Source of the DNA: an uncultured Oscillibacter sp.
GTDB lineage: Bacteria > Bacillota > Clostridia > Oscillospirales > Oscillospiraceae
Direction of reading: 5' to 3'
NCBI GenBank assembly: GCA_910584995.1
Contig: CAJUDW010000021.1
Location: forward strand, 1 to 43,899
DNA length: 43,899 nucleotides
Shown piece after piece: positions 1 through 8,225 of this stretch. A model generated the notes under the pieces. It had not been told where the DNA came from. It searched no databases and saw nothing but the letters and a program-made list of their open reading frames with translations. Position 1 is the first letter of the stretch. Each line of letters starts with the position of its first letter. The translations under genes and the position numbers were made by a program.

Positions 1-1
1 G

Positions 2-178
2 GAAGGATTTTGGGGAATCCTGAAGCGTGAGCGCTACTACGGCAAGAGATTTACCGGCAAAAACCAGCTTGTTCAGATGATCCACAGCTATATTCATTAC
101 TACAACACCCGCCGAGTCCAGCGCAATCTTGGCGTCCTGACGCCCATGGAAAAGCACTGTTTGGCCACAGCCGCATAA
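2..178 (+). CDS. IS3-family transposase (OrfB), C-terminal fragment
   Basis: The frame is open from the window edge to a TAA stop and gives about 58 residues. It carries the end of the DDE integrase core typical of IS3/IS150 transposases: FWGILKRERYYG, then a helix with YIHYYNTRRVQRNLG and LTPMEK. The glutamate of the DDE triad would lie just before the visible start. Only the C-terminus is in the window, so whether the element is complete cannot be judged. A hairpin follows the stop codon directly. Family assignment is confident; the IS subgroup is inferred. Confidence 0.85.
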   Translation, partial: EGFWGILKRERYYGKRFTGKNQLVQMIHSYIHYYNTRRVQRNLGVLTPMEKHCLATAA

Positions 179-180
179 AG

Positions 181-210
181 AATGGGCAGCAGCTTCCGCT
201 GCCACCCATT
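181..210 (+). terminator. Hairpin after the IS3 transposase
   Basis: AATGGG/CCCATT and GGCAGC/GCTGCC pair in a nested stem directly after the transposase stop, and an AT-rich stretch with several T runs follows. It may be a terminator or part of the insertion sequence end. The rest of the gap up to about 400 shows no gene. Confidence 0.5.
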
Positions 211-427
211 CCTTAAAAATCTTTATATTTTTTCTCTGTCCTCTTGACGGGGCGCGGTTCAGTGTTCCATCGGCGGACGTGTTTCTTTTTTTCCGGCGGC
301 AGGGCGGCCAGCCGGAAAGGCCACGGTATAGAGCGTCCGTCCATATACAGGCGGCAAAGCTGAAAAACATCCCGAATGCTTTGATACTTTTCAGGTTTGC
401 CGACTATAGTGTATGGAGGTGGACGGA

Positions 428-1813
428 ATGATTCGGAAAAACTCCATACTTTACAGCACGATGCTCCTCACCGGGGCAAACTTCCTCCTGCGGCTGGCAG
501 GCATGGCCTTCCAGGTTTATCTCTCCGGACGGATCGGCCCGGCAGGAGTGGGCCTTTTGCAGCTGACCCTCTCCGTCCGGGGGCTGGCCTTTACCATAGG
601 CTCCGCCGGGGTCCGCACCTGCGCCATGTACCTCACCGCCGGGGCCCTGGGCCGGGAGAAGGATGTAAAGGCGGCCCTTACCGGCTGTTTTCAGTACGGC
701 GCACTTTTCAGCGGCATGGCCCTGGTGTTCCTGTGGACCCTGTCCCCCGTCCTGGCAGAGGAGTGGATTGGAAACCGGGCGGCGATCCCCTCCCTGCGGC
801 TGTATGCGGTGTTTCTGCCGGTCAGCTGCCTGGGCGGGGTGCTGACGGGGTATTTCACTGCCTGCGGGCGGATTCGGACCCTGGTGATGGTGGAATTCCT
901 GGAGGAGGCCTGTTCCGCCGCAGGGACGTTCCTTCTCCTGGCCCGCTGGGCAGGCGGAGACGCAGGACGCGCCTGCCTCTCCGTAGCCGCCGGAGGCTGC
1001 GCCGCCGGGGGGCTGGCCTTTTACATCCTGCTGGCGCTCTGCCGCCGGGATCTGCCCGAACGGACGGAAAACTGCCCGCCCTACGGCGATATCCTCCGGA
1101 CGGCCCTGCCCCTGGGGGCGGCGGACGGCCTTCGGGCGGGGCTGAACACCCTGGAAAACCTGCTGATCCCCAAACGCCTGGCCCTTTTTGCCGGTACGGT
1201 GGACGCGCTGGCGGATTACGGCGTCCTCCACGGCATGGTCTTTCCCGCCATGATGTTCCCTGCCGCCGTCCTGTTCTCTCTGGCGGAACTGCTGGTGCCG
1301 GAGTTTTCCCGGTGCGCCGCAGGCGGGCGATGGAAGCGGGTGCGGTATCTTACCCGGCGGGGGCTGCGGGCGTCGCTGGTTTTCAGCCTGGGGGCGGCGG
1401 GGATATTTCTGGCGGCAGGGCCCCTGCTGGGGGAACTGCTCTACGGCTCCCCCGCTGCAGGGCAGTATCTGCGGCTGTATGCGCCTCTCCTTCCCATCCT
1501 CTACACCGACGCCATTGTGGACGCCATGTGCAAGGGCCTTGGCCAGCAGAGCGCCAACGCCCGCTACAACCTGCTGACCTCCTTCCTGGACGTGGTGTTC
1601 CTCTGGACGCTCCTGCCCTGCTGGGGTTTGACGGGGTATTACGCCAGCTTCGCCGCCACCCATCTTTTGAACTTCGCCCTCAGCCTCCGGCGACTGTCCC
1701 TGGCATCCCGGGCAGAGGGAAAAAGGCCCTGCCCCGGAAGGGCGTTTCCCCAGTTCCGCCTGCCGGGAAGGGCGGGGCGGCTCCGCCCGGCGCTGTTCAT
1801 GAAACGTACATAG
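428..1813 (+). CDS. SpoVB/MATE-like polysaccharide flippase family membrane protein
   Basis: A hydrophobic protein of 461 residues with roughly 12 to 14 predicted membrane segments. The N-terminus (NSILYSTMLLTGANFLLRL, then GRIGPAGVGLLQL) matches the oligosaccharide flippase/stage V sporulation protein B branch of the MOP superfamily, whose members move lipid-linked precursors across the membrane. I chose the ATG at 428 because GGAGG at 415-419 lies 8 bases before it; the in-frame ATG at 413 overlaps that site. Relatives in spore formers act in cortex peptidoglycan synthesis, but the substrate here is not shown by the sequence. Whether this is true SpoVB or another paralogue is open. It precedes smc with a gap of about 100 bases. 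Confidence 0.75.
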   Translation: MIRKNSILYSTMLLTGANFLLRLAGMAFQVYLSGRIGPAGVGLLQLTLSVRGLAFTIGSAGVRTCAMYLTAGALGREKDVKAALTGCFQYGALFSGMALVFLWTLSPVLAEEWIGNRAAIPSLRLYAVFLPVSCLGGVLTGYFTACGRIRTLVMVEFLEEACSAAGTFLLLARWAGGDAGRACLSVAAGGCAAGGLAFYILLALCRRDLPERTENCPPYGDILRTALPLGAADGLRAGLNTLENLLIPKRLALFAGTVDALADYGVLHGMVFPAMMFPAAVLFSLAELLVPEFSRCAAGGRWKRVRYLTRRGLRASLVFSLGAAGIFLAAGPLLGELLYGSPAAGQYLRLYAPLLPILYTDAIVDAMCKGLGQQSANARYNLLTSFLDVVFLWTLLPCWGLTGYYASFAATHLLNFALSLRRLSLASRAEGKRPCPGRAFPQFRLPGRAGRLRPALFMKRT

Positions 1814-1821
1814 AATTTTCC

Positions 1822-1850
1822 TTGAAAATCCAACGGTTTTCTGATAAACT
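1822..1850 (+). promoter_or_regulatory. Candidate sigma-A promoter of smc
   Basis: TTGAAA at 1822-1827 and TAAACT at 1845-1850 are separated by 17 bases, about 60 bases before the smc start. Assigned by consensus only. Confidence 0.5.
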
Positions 1851-1910
1851 ACATAAGTTATCGTATATTACGAATTTGTACCGGCTCAATTGGGCCCCAG
1901 AGGTGAAAAC

Positions 1911-4900
1911 GTGTACTTAAAAGCAGTAGAAATTCAGGGTTTCAAATCCTTCCCCGACAAAACCGTCCTCCAGTTCGGCGAGGACATTACCGCCATTGTG
2001 GGGCCCAACGGTTCTGGAAAATCCAATATCTCCGACGCCATCCGCTGGGTCATGGGCGAGCAGAGCGCCAAAGGCCTCCGGGGCGCCAAGATGGAGGACG
2101 TGATTTTCGGCGGCACGGAGAAGCGGGCCCAGGTGGGTTTTGCCCAGGTGACGCTGGTGCTGGACAATACTGCCCGGATTTTCCCTGCCATGGAGGAATC
2201 CGAGGTGGCCGTCACCCGCCGGTACTACCGCAGCGGGGAGAGCGAATACTACATCAACCGCCAGTCCGTCCGGCTGAAGGACGTGACGGAACTGTTCCTG
2301 GATACCGGCATGGGCAAGGAGGGCTACTCCATCATCGGCCAGGGAAAGATCGACGAGATCCTCTCTGCCAAAAGCGGCGAGCGGAGGGAGATCTTTGAGG
2401 AGGCTGCCGGCATTTCCAAATTCCGCCATCGGAAGGAGGAGTCCGAGCGCAAACTCCAGAGGACGGAGGAGAACCTGGTCCGGATCAACGATAAGATTTC
2501 CGAATTGGAATTACAGGTGGAGCCCCTGCGGGATCAGGCGGAGAAGGCGAAAAAATATCTGGTTTTGCGGGATGAACTGCGGCTTCTGGAGATCTCCGTG
2601 TGGCTGGAAAACTTGGACGCCTTGAAGGCCAGCGCCCGCAAGCTGGAGACGGACTTCCGGGCTGCGGAGGCCCAGCGGGATCAGGCCCGGGCGGATCTGG
2701 ACGCCCTTTACGCCGAGGGCGAGCAGTTCGGCCAGCGGATGCGGGAGAAGGATATGGAGGCGGAGAGCCTCCGGGCCCAGGCGGCGGCTCTGGAGGGGCA
2801 GACCCAGGAGCAGTCCTCCGCTATGGCGGTGTTGGAGAGCAATATCCGGCACAACCGGGAGAACATCGGCAGGGCCCGCCAGGATTTGGTGGAAACCGAC
2901 AGCCGCGCTGGCGGCCTGGCCCGGCAGGCCATGGAGCAGGAGGCCCGGGTAGCGGAAATTGAACGGGAACTGGCGGAACTGGACGGCGCACTGGACACCC
3001 TTCTGGCCCGCGCCCAAAAGGCTGCCGATCAGGCGGGCGGGGCCCAGAGCGAGGCGGAAGCCTTCCGGGCCAGGGAGGCCATTGCCGTGGCCGCCGCCGC
3101 CGACGCTCACGCCGTCCATGCCGCTATCGAGGCGGAAAACACCCAGATTGCGGAGCGCAGGGCTGCCGTGGAAGAGGAAAAGGCGGCGGCGGAAACCCGT
3201 CTCGCCGAGAGCGGGAAGGAGGCAAAGGCCAACCGCAGGGCCCTGGAAGAGGCCCGGGAGGAGGCCCAGGCCGCCGCCAACATCATCGCGGGGCACAGCC
3301 TGCGGATGGAGGAGCGGAAGAAAAAGGCTGCGGCGGCAGCGGATCAGCGGATGAAACTCACCATGGACGTGGGGGCGATGGATAACCGCATCCGCCTGCT
3401 GACGGAGATGGAGAAGGAGTACGAGGGCTTTTCCAAGGCCGTGAAAACCGTTATGCAGGCCAAAGGGAGCCTCCGGGGCATCCACGGCCCGGTGGCGAGC
3501 CTCATGCGCACCGAGGCGGCCTACAGCCTGGCCATTGAAATCGCCCTGGGGGCGGGGCTCCAGAATATCGTGGTGGATCGGGAGGAGGACGCCAAAAGCG
3601 CCATCGGCTACCTGAAGCAGCGGGACGCCGGGCGGGCTACCTTCCTGCCCCTTACCGCCATCCGGGGCGGGGAACTGGATCAGCCGGGCGTGGAGCGGGA
3701 ATTTGGCTTTGTGGGCATTGCCTCCCGCCTGGTGCGGTTCCAGAGCGGCTATCAGAATATTGTGCAGAACCTTTTAGGCAGGACGGTAATTGTGGAAGAT
3801 CTGGACTGCGGCATCGCCATGGCCCGGAAGTACCGCAACGCCTTCCGTATTGTCACGCTGGACGGGCAGGTCATCAACCGGGGCGGCTCCATGACCGGCG
3901 GTTCCACCTCCAGGTCCGCCGGCGTGCTGAGCCGGGCGGCGGAACTGGAAAAGCTGAACGCCCAGGCCGCAGGCCTGCGGGAAAAACTCTCCGCCGCCAA
4001 GGCTGCCGAGGAGGCGGCGGGCCGGGAACTCTCCGCCGCCCAGTACGAACTGGAGACCGCCGAAAGCCAACGCCGCCAGGCGGAGGACGAGGTTCTCCGG
4101 CTGGAGGGCGCGAAAAACCACTTTGATATCCTCCTCCGTTCCCTGGAGGAGAATTTGGAAAACCTGGAGGGGGAACTGGAGAGCCTCACAGGCCGCCTGG
4201 AGGACAACCGCCGCCGGGCCCAGGCCGCTGCGGAAAAGATCGCGGAGCAGGAGGCCCAGGCTGCGGATCTGCGGGCAAAAGCGGAGGAGGCCCTCTCCGG
4301 CCAGTCGGAACTGCTGGCCCAGTCCGGGGCCCTGGCGGAGGAGATCGCCGGGAAGAAGGCGGACTTGGCGGCCCTTACTGCGGAGCGGGAGTCCACCTGC
4401 GGCCGCGCGGCGGATCTCCGGCGGCTGGCCGGTGAACTGACCGGCGATCGGGCCCAGAAGGAGGAGACCATCCAGGGCTATCAGCGGAGCATCGACGAGG
4501 CCCAGGCAGAGATTGGCCGCCGCCGGGCGGAGTTGGAGGCCCTGGAAACCCGGAGCCGGGAATTCCAGGATCGCCTCAAGGCGCTGAACGACGAAAAAAT
4601 TTCCCTGGAGGCAGAGCGTACCGCCAAGAACCGGGCCAGCCAGGAGATGAACGAACGGCTGCTGGATTTGGAGCGGTCAGCCTCCAAACTGGAGCAGAAA
4701 ATTGCCACCTCCGCCATGGAGGAAAAGCAGATTCTGGACCGGTTGTGGGAACACTATGAACTGAGCCACTCCGACGCTGCTGCCCAGAGGATTGAATTGG
4801 AGAGCGTCCCCAAGGCCAGCCGCCGGATCGGCGAGTTGAAGCGGGAGATCGGCTCTTTGGGCAATATCAACATCGGGGCCATTGAGGAATTTGACCGGGT

Positions 4901-5477
4901 CAACACCCGCTACACCTATCTCACCGGCCAGCGGGACGACGTGGAGCAGGCCAAAAAGGATCTGGAGGGCATCATCTCCGGGATCACCGGGGAGATGACC
5001 CGCATTTTCGCGGAGCAGTTCCGGCTGCTGAACGAGAGTTTCCAGACCACTTTTGTGGAGTTGTTCGGTGGCGGACAGGCCCATCTGGAACTGGAGGACG
5101 AGAACGATATCCTGGCCTGCGGCATTGAGATCAAGGCCCAGCCGCCGGGGAAGACCCTGAAAACCATCTCCCTCCTCTCCGGCGGGGAGAAGGCCTTTGT
5201 GGCCATTGCCTTGTACTTCTCCATTTTAAAGGTGCATCCTACCCCTTTCTGTGTCATGGACGAGATTGAGGCGGCGTTGGACGACGTGAACGTGACCCGC
5301 TGCGCCCGGTATATGCGGACACTGACGGAGCGGACCCAGTTCATCGTCATTACCCACCGCCGGGGCACCATGGAGGAGGCGGACGTCCTCTACGGCGTCA
5401 CGATGCAGGAGCAGGGGATATCGAAGATGCTGACGATAAATTTAAACGACATGGCCCGGGAACTGGAAATCCAGTGA
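1911..5477 (+). CDS. smc: Chromosome segregation protein SMC
   Basis: A condensin ATPase of 1188 residues, the normal family length. The Walker A motif GPNGSGKSN is at residues 31-39, followed by a long alternating coiled coil, a hinge at about 505-670 (ending near GGSMTGGS), a second coiled coil, the ABC signature LLSGGEKAF near 1086, and Walker B CVMDEIEAALDD near 1115. With ScpA and ScpB it organises and segregates the chromosome. The start is the GTG at 1911 with GAGGTG just upstream; the earlier in-frame ATG at 1890 would add seven non-conserved residues. ftsY follows downstream, as in many Firmicutes. The last 28 codons are included in a tandem duplication that continues into the downstream gap, but the reading frame itself is intact. 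Confidence 0.97.
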   Translation: MYLKAVEIQGFKSFPDKTVLQFGEDITAIVGPNGSGKSNISDAIRWVMGEQSAKGLRGAKMEDVIFGGTEKRAQVGFAQVTLVLDNTARIFPAMEESEVAVTRRYYRSGESEYYINRQSVRLKDVTELFLDTGMGKEGYSIIGQGKIDEILSAKSGERREIFEEAAGISKFRHRKEESERKLQRTEENLVRINDKISELELQVEPLRDQAEKAKKYLVLRDELRLLEISVWLENLDALKASARKLETDFRAAEAQRDQARADLDALYAEGEQFGQRMREKDMEAESLRAQAAALEGQTQEQSSAMAVLESNIRHNRENIGRARQDLVETDSRAGGLARQAMEQEARVAEIERELAELDGALDTLLARAQKAADQAGGAQSEAEAFRAREAIAVAAAADAHAVHAAIEAENTQIAERRAAVEEEKAAAETRLAESGKEAKANRRALEEAREEAQAAANIIAGHSLRMEERKKKAAAAADQRMKLTMDVGAMDNRIRLLTEMEKEYEGFSKAVKTVMQAKGSLRGIHGPVASLMRTEAAYSLAIEIALGAGLQNIVVDREEDAKSAIGYLKQRDAGRATFLPLTAIRGGELDQPGVEREFGFVGIASRLVRFQSGYQNIVQNLLGRTVIVEDLDCGIAMARKYRNAFRIVTLDGQVINRGGSMTGGSTSRSAGVLSRAAELEKLNAQAAGLREKLSAAKAAEEAAGRELSAAQYELETAESQRRQAEDEVLRLEGAKNHFDILLRSLEENLENLEGELESLTGRLEDNRRRAQAAAEKIAEQEAQAADLRAKAEEALSGQSELLAQSGALAEEIAGKKADLAALTAERESTCGRAADLRRLAGELTGDRAQKEETIQGYQRSIDEAQAEIGRRRAELEALETRSREFQDRLKALNDEKISLEAERTAKNRASQEMNERLLDLERSASKLEQKIATSAMEEKQILDRLWEHYELSHSDAAAQRIELESVPKASRRIGELKREIGSLGNINIGAIEEFDRVNTRYTYLTGQRDDVEQAKKDLEGIISGITGEMTRIFAEQFRLLNESFQTTFVELFGGGQAHLELEDENDILACGIEIKAQPPGKTLKTISLLSGGEKAFVAIALYFSILKVHPTPFCVMDEIEAALDDVNVTRCARYMRTLTERTQFIVITHRRGTMEEADVLYGVTMQEQGISKMLTINLNDMARELEIQ

Positions 5478-5770
5478 CGCCGCCGCGCCAAGTGGCGCGT
5501 CAAGGGTTTTGCAAAGCAAAACCTTGAAACCGGCCGGATTCATTCCGGACGGTTTGGAACAAATGCGGGGCCCCCGCAAAAGCGAAGCTTTTGTGGGGCG
5601 TCACGATGCAGGAGCAGGGGATATCGAAGATGCTGACGATAAATTTAAACGACATGGCCCGGGAACTGGAAATCCAGTGACGCCGCCGCGCCAAGTGGCG
5701 CGTCAAGGGTTTTGCAAAGCAAAACCTTGAAACCGGCCGGATTCATTCCGGACGGTTTGGAACAAATGCG
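5394..5770 (+). repeat. 203-bp period tandem duplication spanning the smc 3' end
   Basis: Positions 5394-5567 recur at 5597-5770, identical over 174 bases. After one mismatch another nine bases match. The first unit holds the last 28 smc codons and the stop; the second is a non-coding copy of them. Each unit contains three hairpins: CGCGCCA-AG-TGGCGCG, GGTTTTGC-AAA-GCAAAACC, and a 12-base stem AAACCGGCCGGA/TCCGGACGGTTT with one mismatch. Between the units a further stem (CCCCGCAAAAGC/GCTTTTGTGGGG, 5572-5598) is found only once. The perfect identity points to recent duplication, or to an assembly artefact. Confidence 0.95.
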
Positions 5771-5795
5771 AGGCCCCCGCCAAAAGGAGGCAGTC

Positions 5796-6035
5796 ATGAA
5801 GCTTTCACTGCGGCAGAAGGAATATGTGGATGCGGCCATACTGATTGCGGGCATTTTGATCATGCTGGCCGGGAACGGTATACTGGTCTTGGCAGGGACC
5901 CTTGTCACCTTCGGCGCCCTTGCGCTGCATATATATTGGTGGCGCTGTCCCCACTGCGGCCAATTCCTGGGCCGCGACAAGGGTGAATACTGCCAGCACT
6001 GCGGGAAGAAAATCGACTACGACAAGAAAGCGTAA
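5796..6035 (+). CDS. Small membrane protein with C-terminal zinc ribbon
   Basis: A 79-residue protein. Residues 10-50 form two hydrophobic segments (AAILIAGILIMLAGNGILVLAG, read as consecutive helices with a short turn). The tail carries two CPHCG/CQHCG knuckles that would bind one zinc ion. The start at 5796 is set by AAAGGAGG at 5783-5790; upstream in-frame codons run into the repeat and are unlikely to be translated. I do not recognise a family with known function. Such short membrane proteins with a zinc ribbon are common in Clostridia as hypothetical proteins. It lies directly after the duplicated smc end and ahead of ftsY. Confidence 0.7.
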   Translation: MKLSLRQKEYVDAAILIAGILIMLAGNGILVLAGTLVTFGALALHIYWWRCPHCGQFLGRDKGEYCQHCGKKIDYDKKA

Positions 6036-6233
6036 AAAAGGGCGGCCATCCCGCTGCGCCAGGGGCAAAAGCAGTGGCTATCCGTCAGTTGGCCGCACCG
6101 ACGGTATCATCGGGCGAGGGACAAAGGCTCTCCGGGGCCAAGAGCCCGCCACGATCCGGCAGGAAGCGGCTCCCTGACAGGCGCTGCGGGGAATACGGCC
6201 CCGTCTTTCTCTCTTTTGGACCGTCCACGGCAC

Positions 6234-6271
6234 GTTTTCTCTCTTCCTTCGTTAAGTAAAGAGAGAAAAAT
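6234..6271. other. Hairpin in the gap before ftsY
   Basis: TTTTCTCTCTT and AAGAGAGAAAA form an 11-base stem with a 13-base loop. It lies within a gap of 287 bases (6036-6322) that shows no gene. It could stop transcription from upstream or affect ftsY expression. The stem is AT-rich, so a terminator role is uncertain. Confidence 0.4.
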
Positions 6272-6322
6272 GGGGGGTGGAAAGGCTCAGCTGTCTTTGC
6301 GGCTGAAACAAGAGGAGGAACT

Positions 6323-7195
6323 ATGGGCTTTTTTGATAAACTGAAAAAAATTACAACCAATCTCTTCTCCACCTATACCGAGGCCGACGAGGCCTTCTTC
6401 GAGGAACTGGAGGAAACCCTTATCCTGGCGGATTTGGGTATGGACACCGCTATGGAGGCGGTGGAACGCCTCCGCAACCGGGTGCGGAAGGAAAAACTCC
6501 AGAGCCAGGAGGAGGTGAAGGCCGCCCTCCGGGAGGTGCTGGTGGAACTGATCGACGTGGGCACTACGGAACTGAACGTCTCCACAAGCCCCTGCGTATT
6601 TTTGTTCATTGGCGTCAACGGCGTAGGCAAGACCACCTCCATCGGCAAGCTGGCCCGTCTCTTGATGATGGGCGGCAAGCGGGTGCTCCTCTGCGCGGCG
6701 GATACCTTCCGGGCGGCGGCGGCGGATCAGCTGGAGATCTGGGCCCAGCGGGCCGGATGTGAGATTGTCCGCCAGCATGAGGGGGCGGATCCTGGCGCCG
6801 TCCTCTTTGATGCCCTCCAGGCCGCAAAGGCCCGGGGCGTAGACGTGGTCCTCTGCGACACCGCCGGACGGCTCCACAACAAGGCCAACCTTATGGCGGA
6901 ACTGGCCAAGCTTTCCAAAATCATCGACCGGGAGTGTCCCGGCTGTGCCAGGGAAACCCTCCTGGTGCTGGACGCCACCACCGGCCAGAACGGCCTGATC
7001 CAGGCCAGGACCTTTCAGGAGACAGCGGGCCTCACCGGCATTGTGCTGACCAAGCTGGACGGCACAGCCAAGGGCGGCATCGCCGTGGCCATTGCCCAGG
7101 AACTGAACGTCCCGGTGAAACTGGCAGGCGTGGGCGAGGGCATCGATGATCTCAGGCCCTTTGACCCGGAGGAATACGCCGGGGCCATCATCTGA
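6323..7195 (+). CDS. ftsY: Signal recognition particle receptor FtsY
   Basis: A 290-residue SRP-family GTPase that docks SRP-ribosome complexes at the membrane for co-translational insertion. The helical N domain covers residues 1-85. The G domain shows GVNGVGKTT at 97-105, DTFRAAA at 127-133, DTAGR at 179-183 and TKLDG at 243-247, and the GVGEGIDDL closing motif near 269-277. The long acidic A domain of the E. coli protein is absent, as is usual in Firmicutes. GAGGAGG stands just upstream of the ATG. smc upstream is the common arrangement. The sequence is complete with all key motifs intact. Confidence 0.97.
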   Translation: MGFFDKLKKITTNLFSTYTEADEAFFEELEETLILADLGMDTAMEAVERLRNRVRKEKLQSQEEVKAALREVLVELIDVGTTELNVSTSPCVFLFIGVNGVGKTTSIGKLARLLMMGGKRVLLCAADTFRAAAADQLEIWAQRAGCEIVRQHEGADPGAVLFDALQAAKARGVDVVLCDTAGRLHNKANLMAELAKLSKIIDRECPGCARETLLVLDATTGQNGLIQARTFQETAGLTGIVLTKLDGTAKGGIAVAIAQELNVPVKLAGVGEGIDDLRPFDPEEYAGAII

Positions 7196-7260
7196 TCCCG
7201 GCGGCAGGAACGGAAAAGGCTGTAAAAAACATACCATAAAATTTGGGGAGGCGGGATTCC

Positions 7261-7863
7261 ATGAAATTTGTACTTGCCACACACAATCCGGGCAAACTAG
7301 AGGAAATGTCCGATATCCTGTCACAATTTGACATTGAGGTAGTTACGCTTAAAGACCTGGGCCTGACGGTGGACGTGGAGGAGACTGGCGAGACCTTTGC
7401 GGAAAACGCTATGCTGAAGGCCAAAGCTATCTCCCAGGCGGCGGCGCTGCCGGCCATTGCCGACGATTCCGGCCTTTGCGTGGACGCCCTCAACGGCGGC
7501 CCCGGCGTCTACTCCGCCCGTTACGGCGGCCCGGAACTGGACGACCGGGGACGGTACATGCTGCTGCTGAACAGTATGCGGGGCCAGACCACCCGGGCCG
7601 CCCATTTCACCTGCTCCATCGCCTGCGCGTTCCCCAACGGCGACACCCTGACGGCGGAGGGCGTCTGCCAGGGCGCTATCGCCTTCGCCCCCATCGGCGA
7701 CGGCGGCTTCGGCTATGACCCGGTGTTCCTTCTGCCGGAGAAGGCCAAGACCTTTGGCCAGCTTACCCCGGAGGAGAAGGCCGCCGTGTCCCACCGGGGC
7801 CGGGCCCTGGCGGAATTCGCCGGGAAACTGGGAACCTACCTGAAAGAAAATCCGTCGAAATAA
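7261..7863 (+). CDS. rdgB: XTP/dITP diphosphatase (RdgB/HAM1 family)
   Basis: A 200-residue enzyme that hydrolyses non-canonical purine nucleoside triphosphates (dITP, XTP) to monophosphates and so keeps them out of DNA and RNA. The family opening ATHNPGKLEEM (residues 6-16), the E-N-A motif FAENAMLKA, the ADDSGL motif and the substrate loop GFGYDPVF are all present. The ATG at 7261 follows GGGGAGGCGG; an in-frame ATG at 7243 overlaps this site and adds residues not seen in the family. The gap to yhbY is 16 bases, so the two are probably co-transcribed. Confidence 0.96.
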   Translation: MKFVLATHNPGKLEEMSDILSQFDIEVVTLKDLGLTVDVEETGETFAENAMLKAKAISQAAALPAIADDSGLCVDALNGGPGVYSARYGGPELDDRGRYMLLLNSMRGQTTRAAHFTCSIACAFPNGDTLTAEGVCQGAIAFAPIGDGGFGYDPVFLLPEKAKTFGQLTPEEKAAVSHRGRALAEFAGKLGTYLKENPSK

Positions 7864-7879
7864 AGAGAGGCGATTACCT

Positions 7880-8212
7880 GTGGATTTGACAAGCAAACAG
7901 CGGGCTCAGCTGCGGGGCCTGGCCAACGGCATCGGCACCATCATCCAGATCGGCAAGGACGGCATTGGCGAAAACCTGATCAAGCAGACGGACAGCGCCC
8001 TGGAGGCCCGGGAACTGGTGAAAGGCCGTGTGCTGGACAATAACCTGGAGTACGACGCATGGACTGCCGCCGCGGAGTTGGCCAAGGCTACCCGCAGCGA
8101 GGTGGTGCAGGTGATCGGCACGAAATTTATCCTCTACCGGGAGAGCCACTCCAAGCCCAAGGACAAGCGCATCGCCCTGGTCCGGCCCGCCCCCCGGAAA
8201 AAAGCCCCCTGA
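7880..8212 (+). CDS. yhbY: YhbY/CRM-domain ribosome assembly RNA-binding protein
   Basis: A 110-residue single CRM-domain protein (LTSKQRAQLRGLANGI at the start, IGKDGI and the ELVKGRV segment in the middle, basic tail ending RKKAP). Family members bind 23S rRNA precursors and associate with assembling 50S subunits. The start is a GTG at 7880 preceded by AAAGAGAGG. It sits between rdgB and nadD, a conserved position in many Firmicutes, with 13 bases to the next gene. The precise role in this organism is inferred from the family. Confidence 0.92.
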   Translation: MDLTSKQRAQLRGLANGIGTIIQIGKDGIGENLIKQTDSALEARELVKGRVLDNNLEYDAWTAAAELAKATRSEVVQVIGTKFILYRESHSKPKDKRIALVRPAPRKKAP

Positions 8213-8225
8213 CGGAGGTAGACAG

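Noticed and set aside
381..410. Promoter TTGATA-18 bp-TATAGT before the flippase gene
   Set aside because: The predicted transcript would start within or beyond the ribosome binding site at 415-419, so it is unlikely to serve the ATG at 428.
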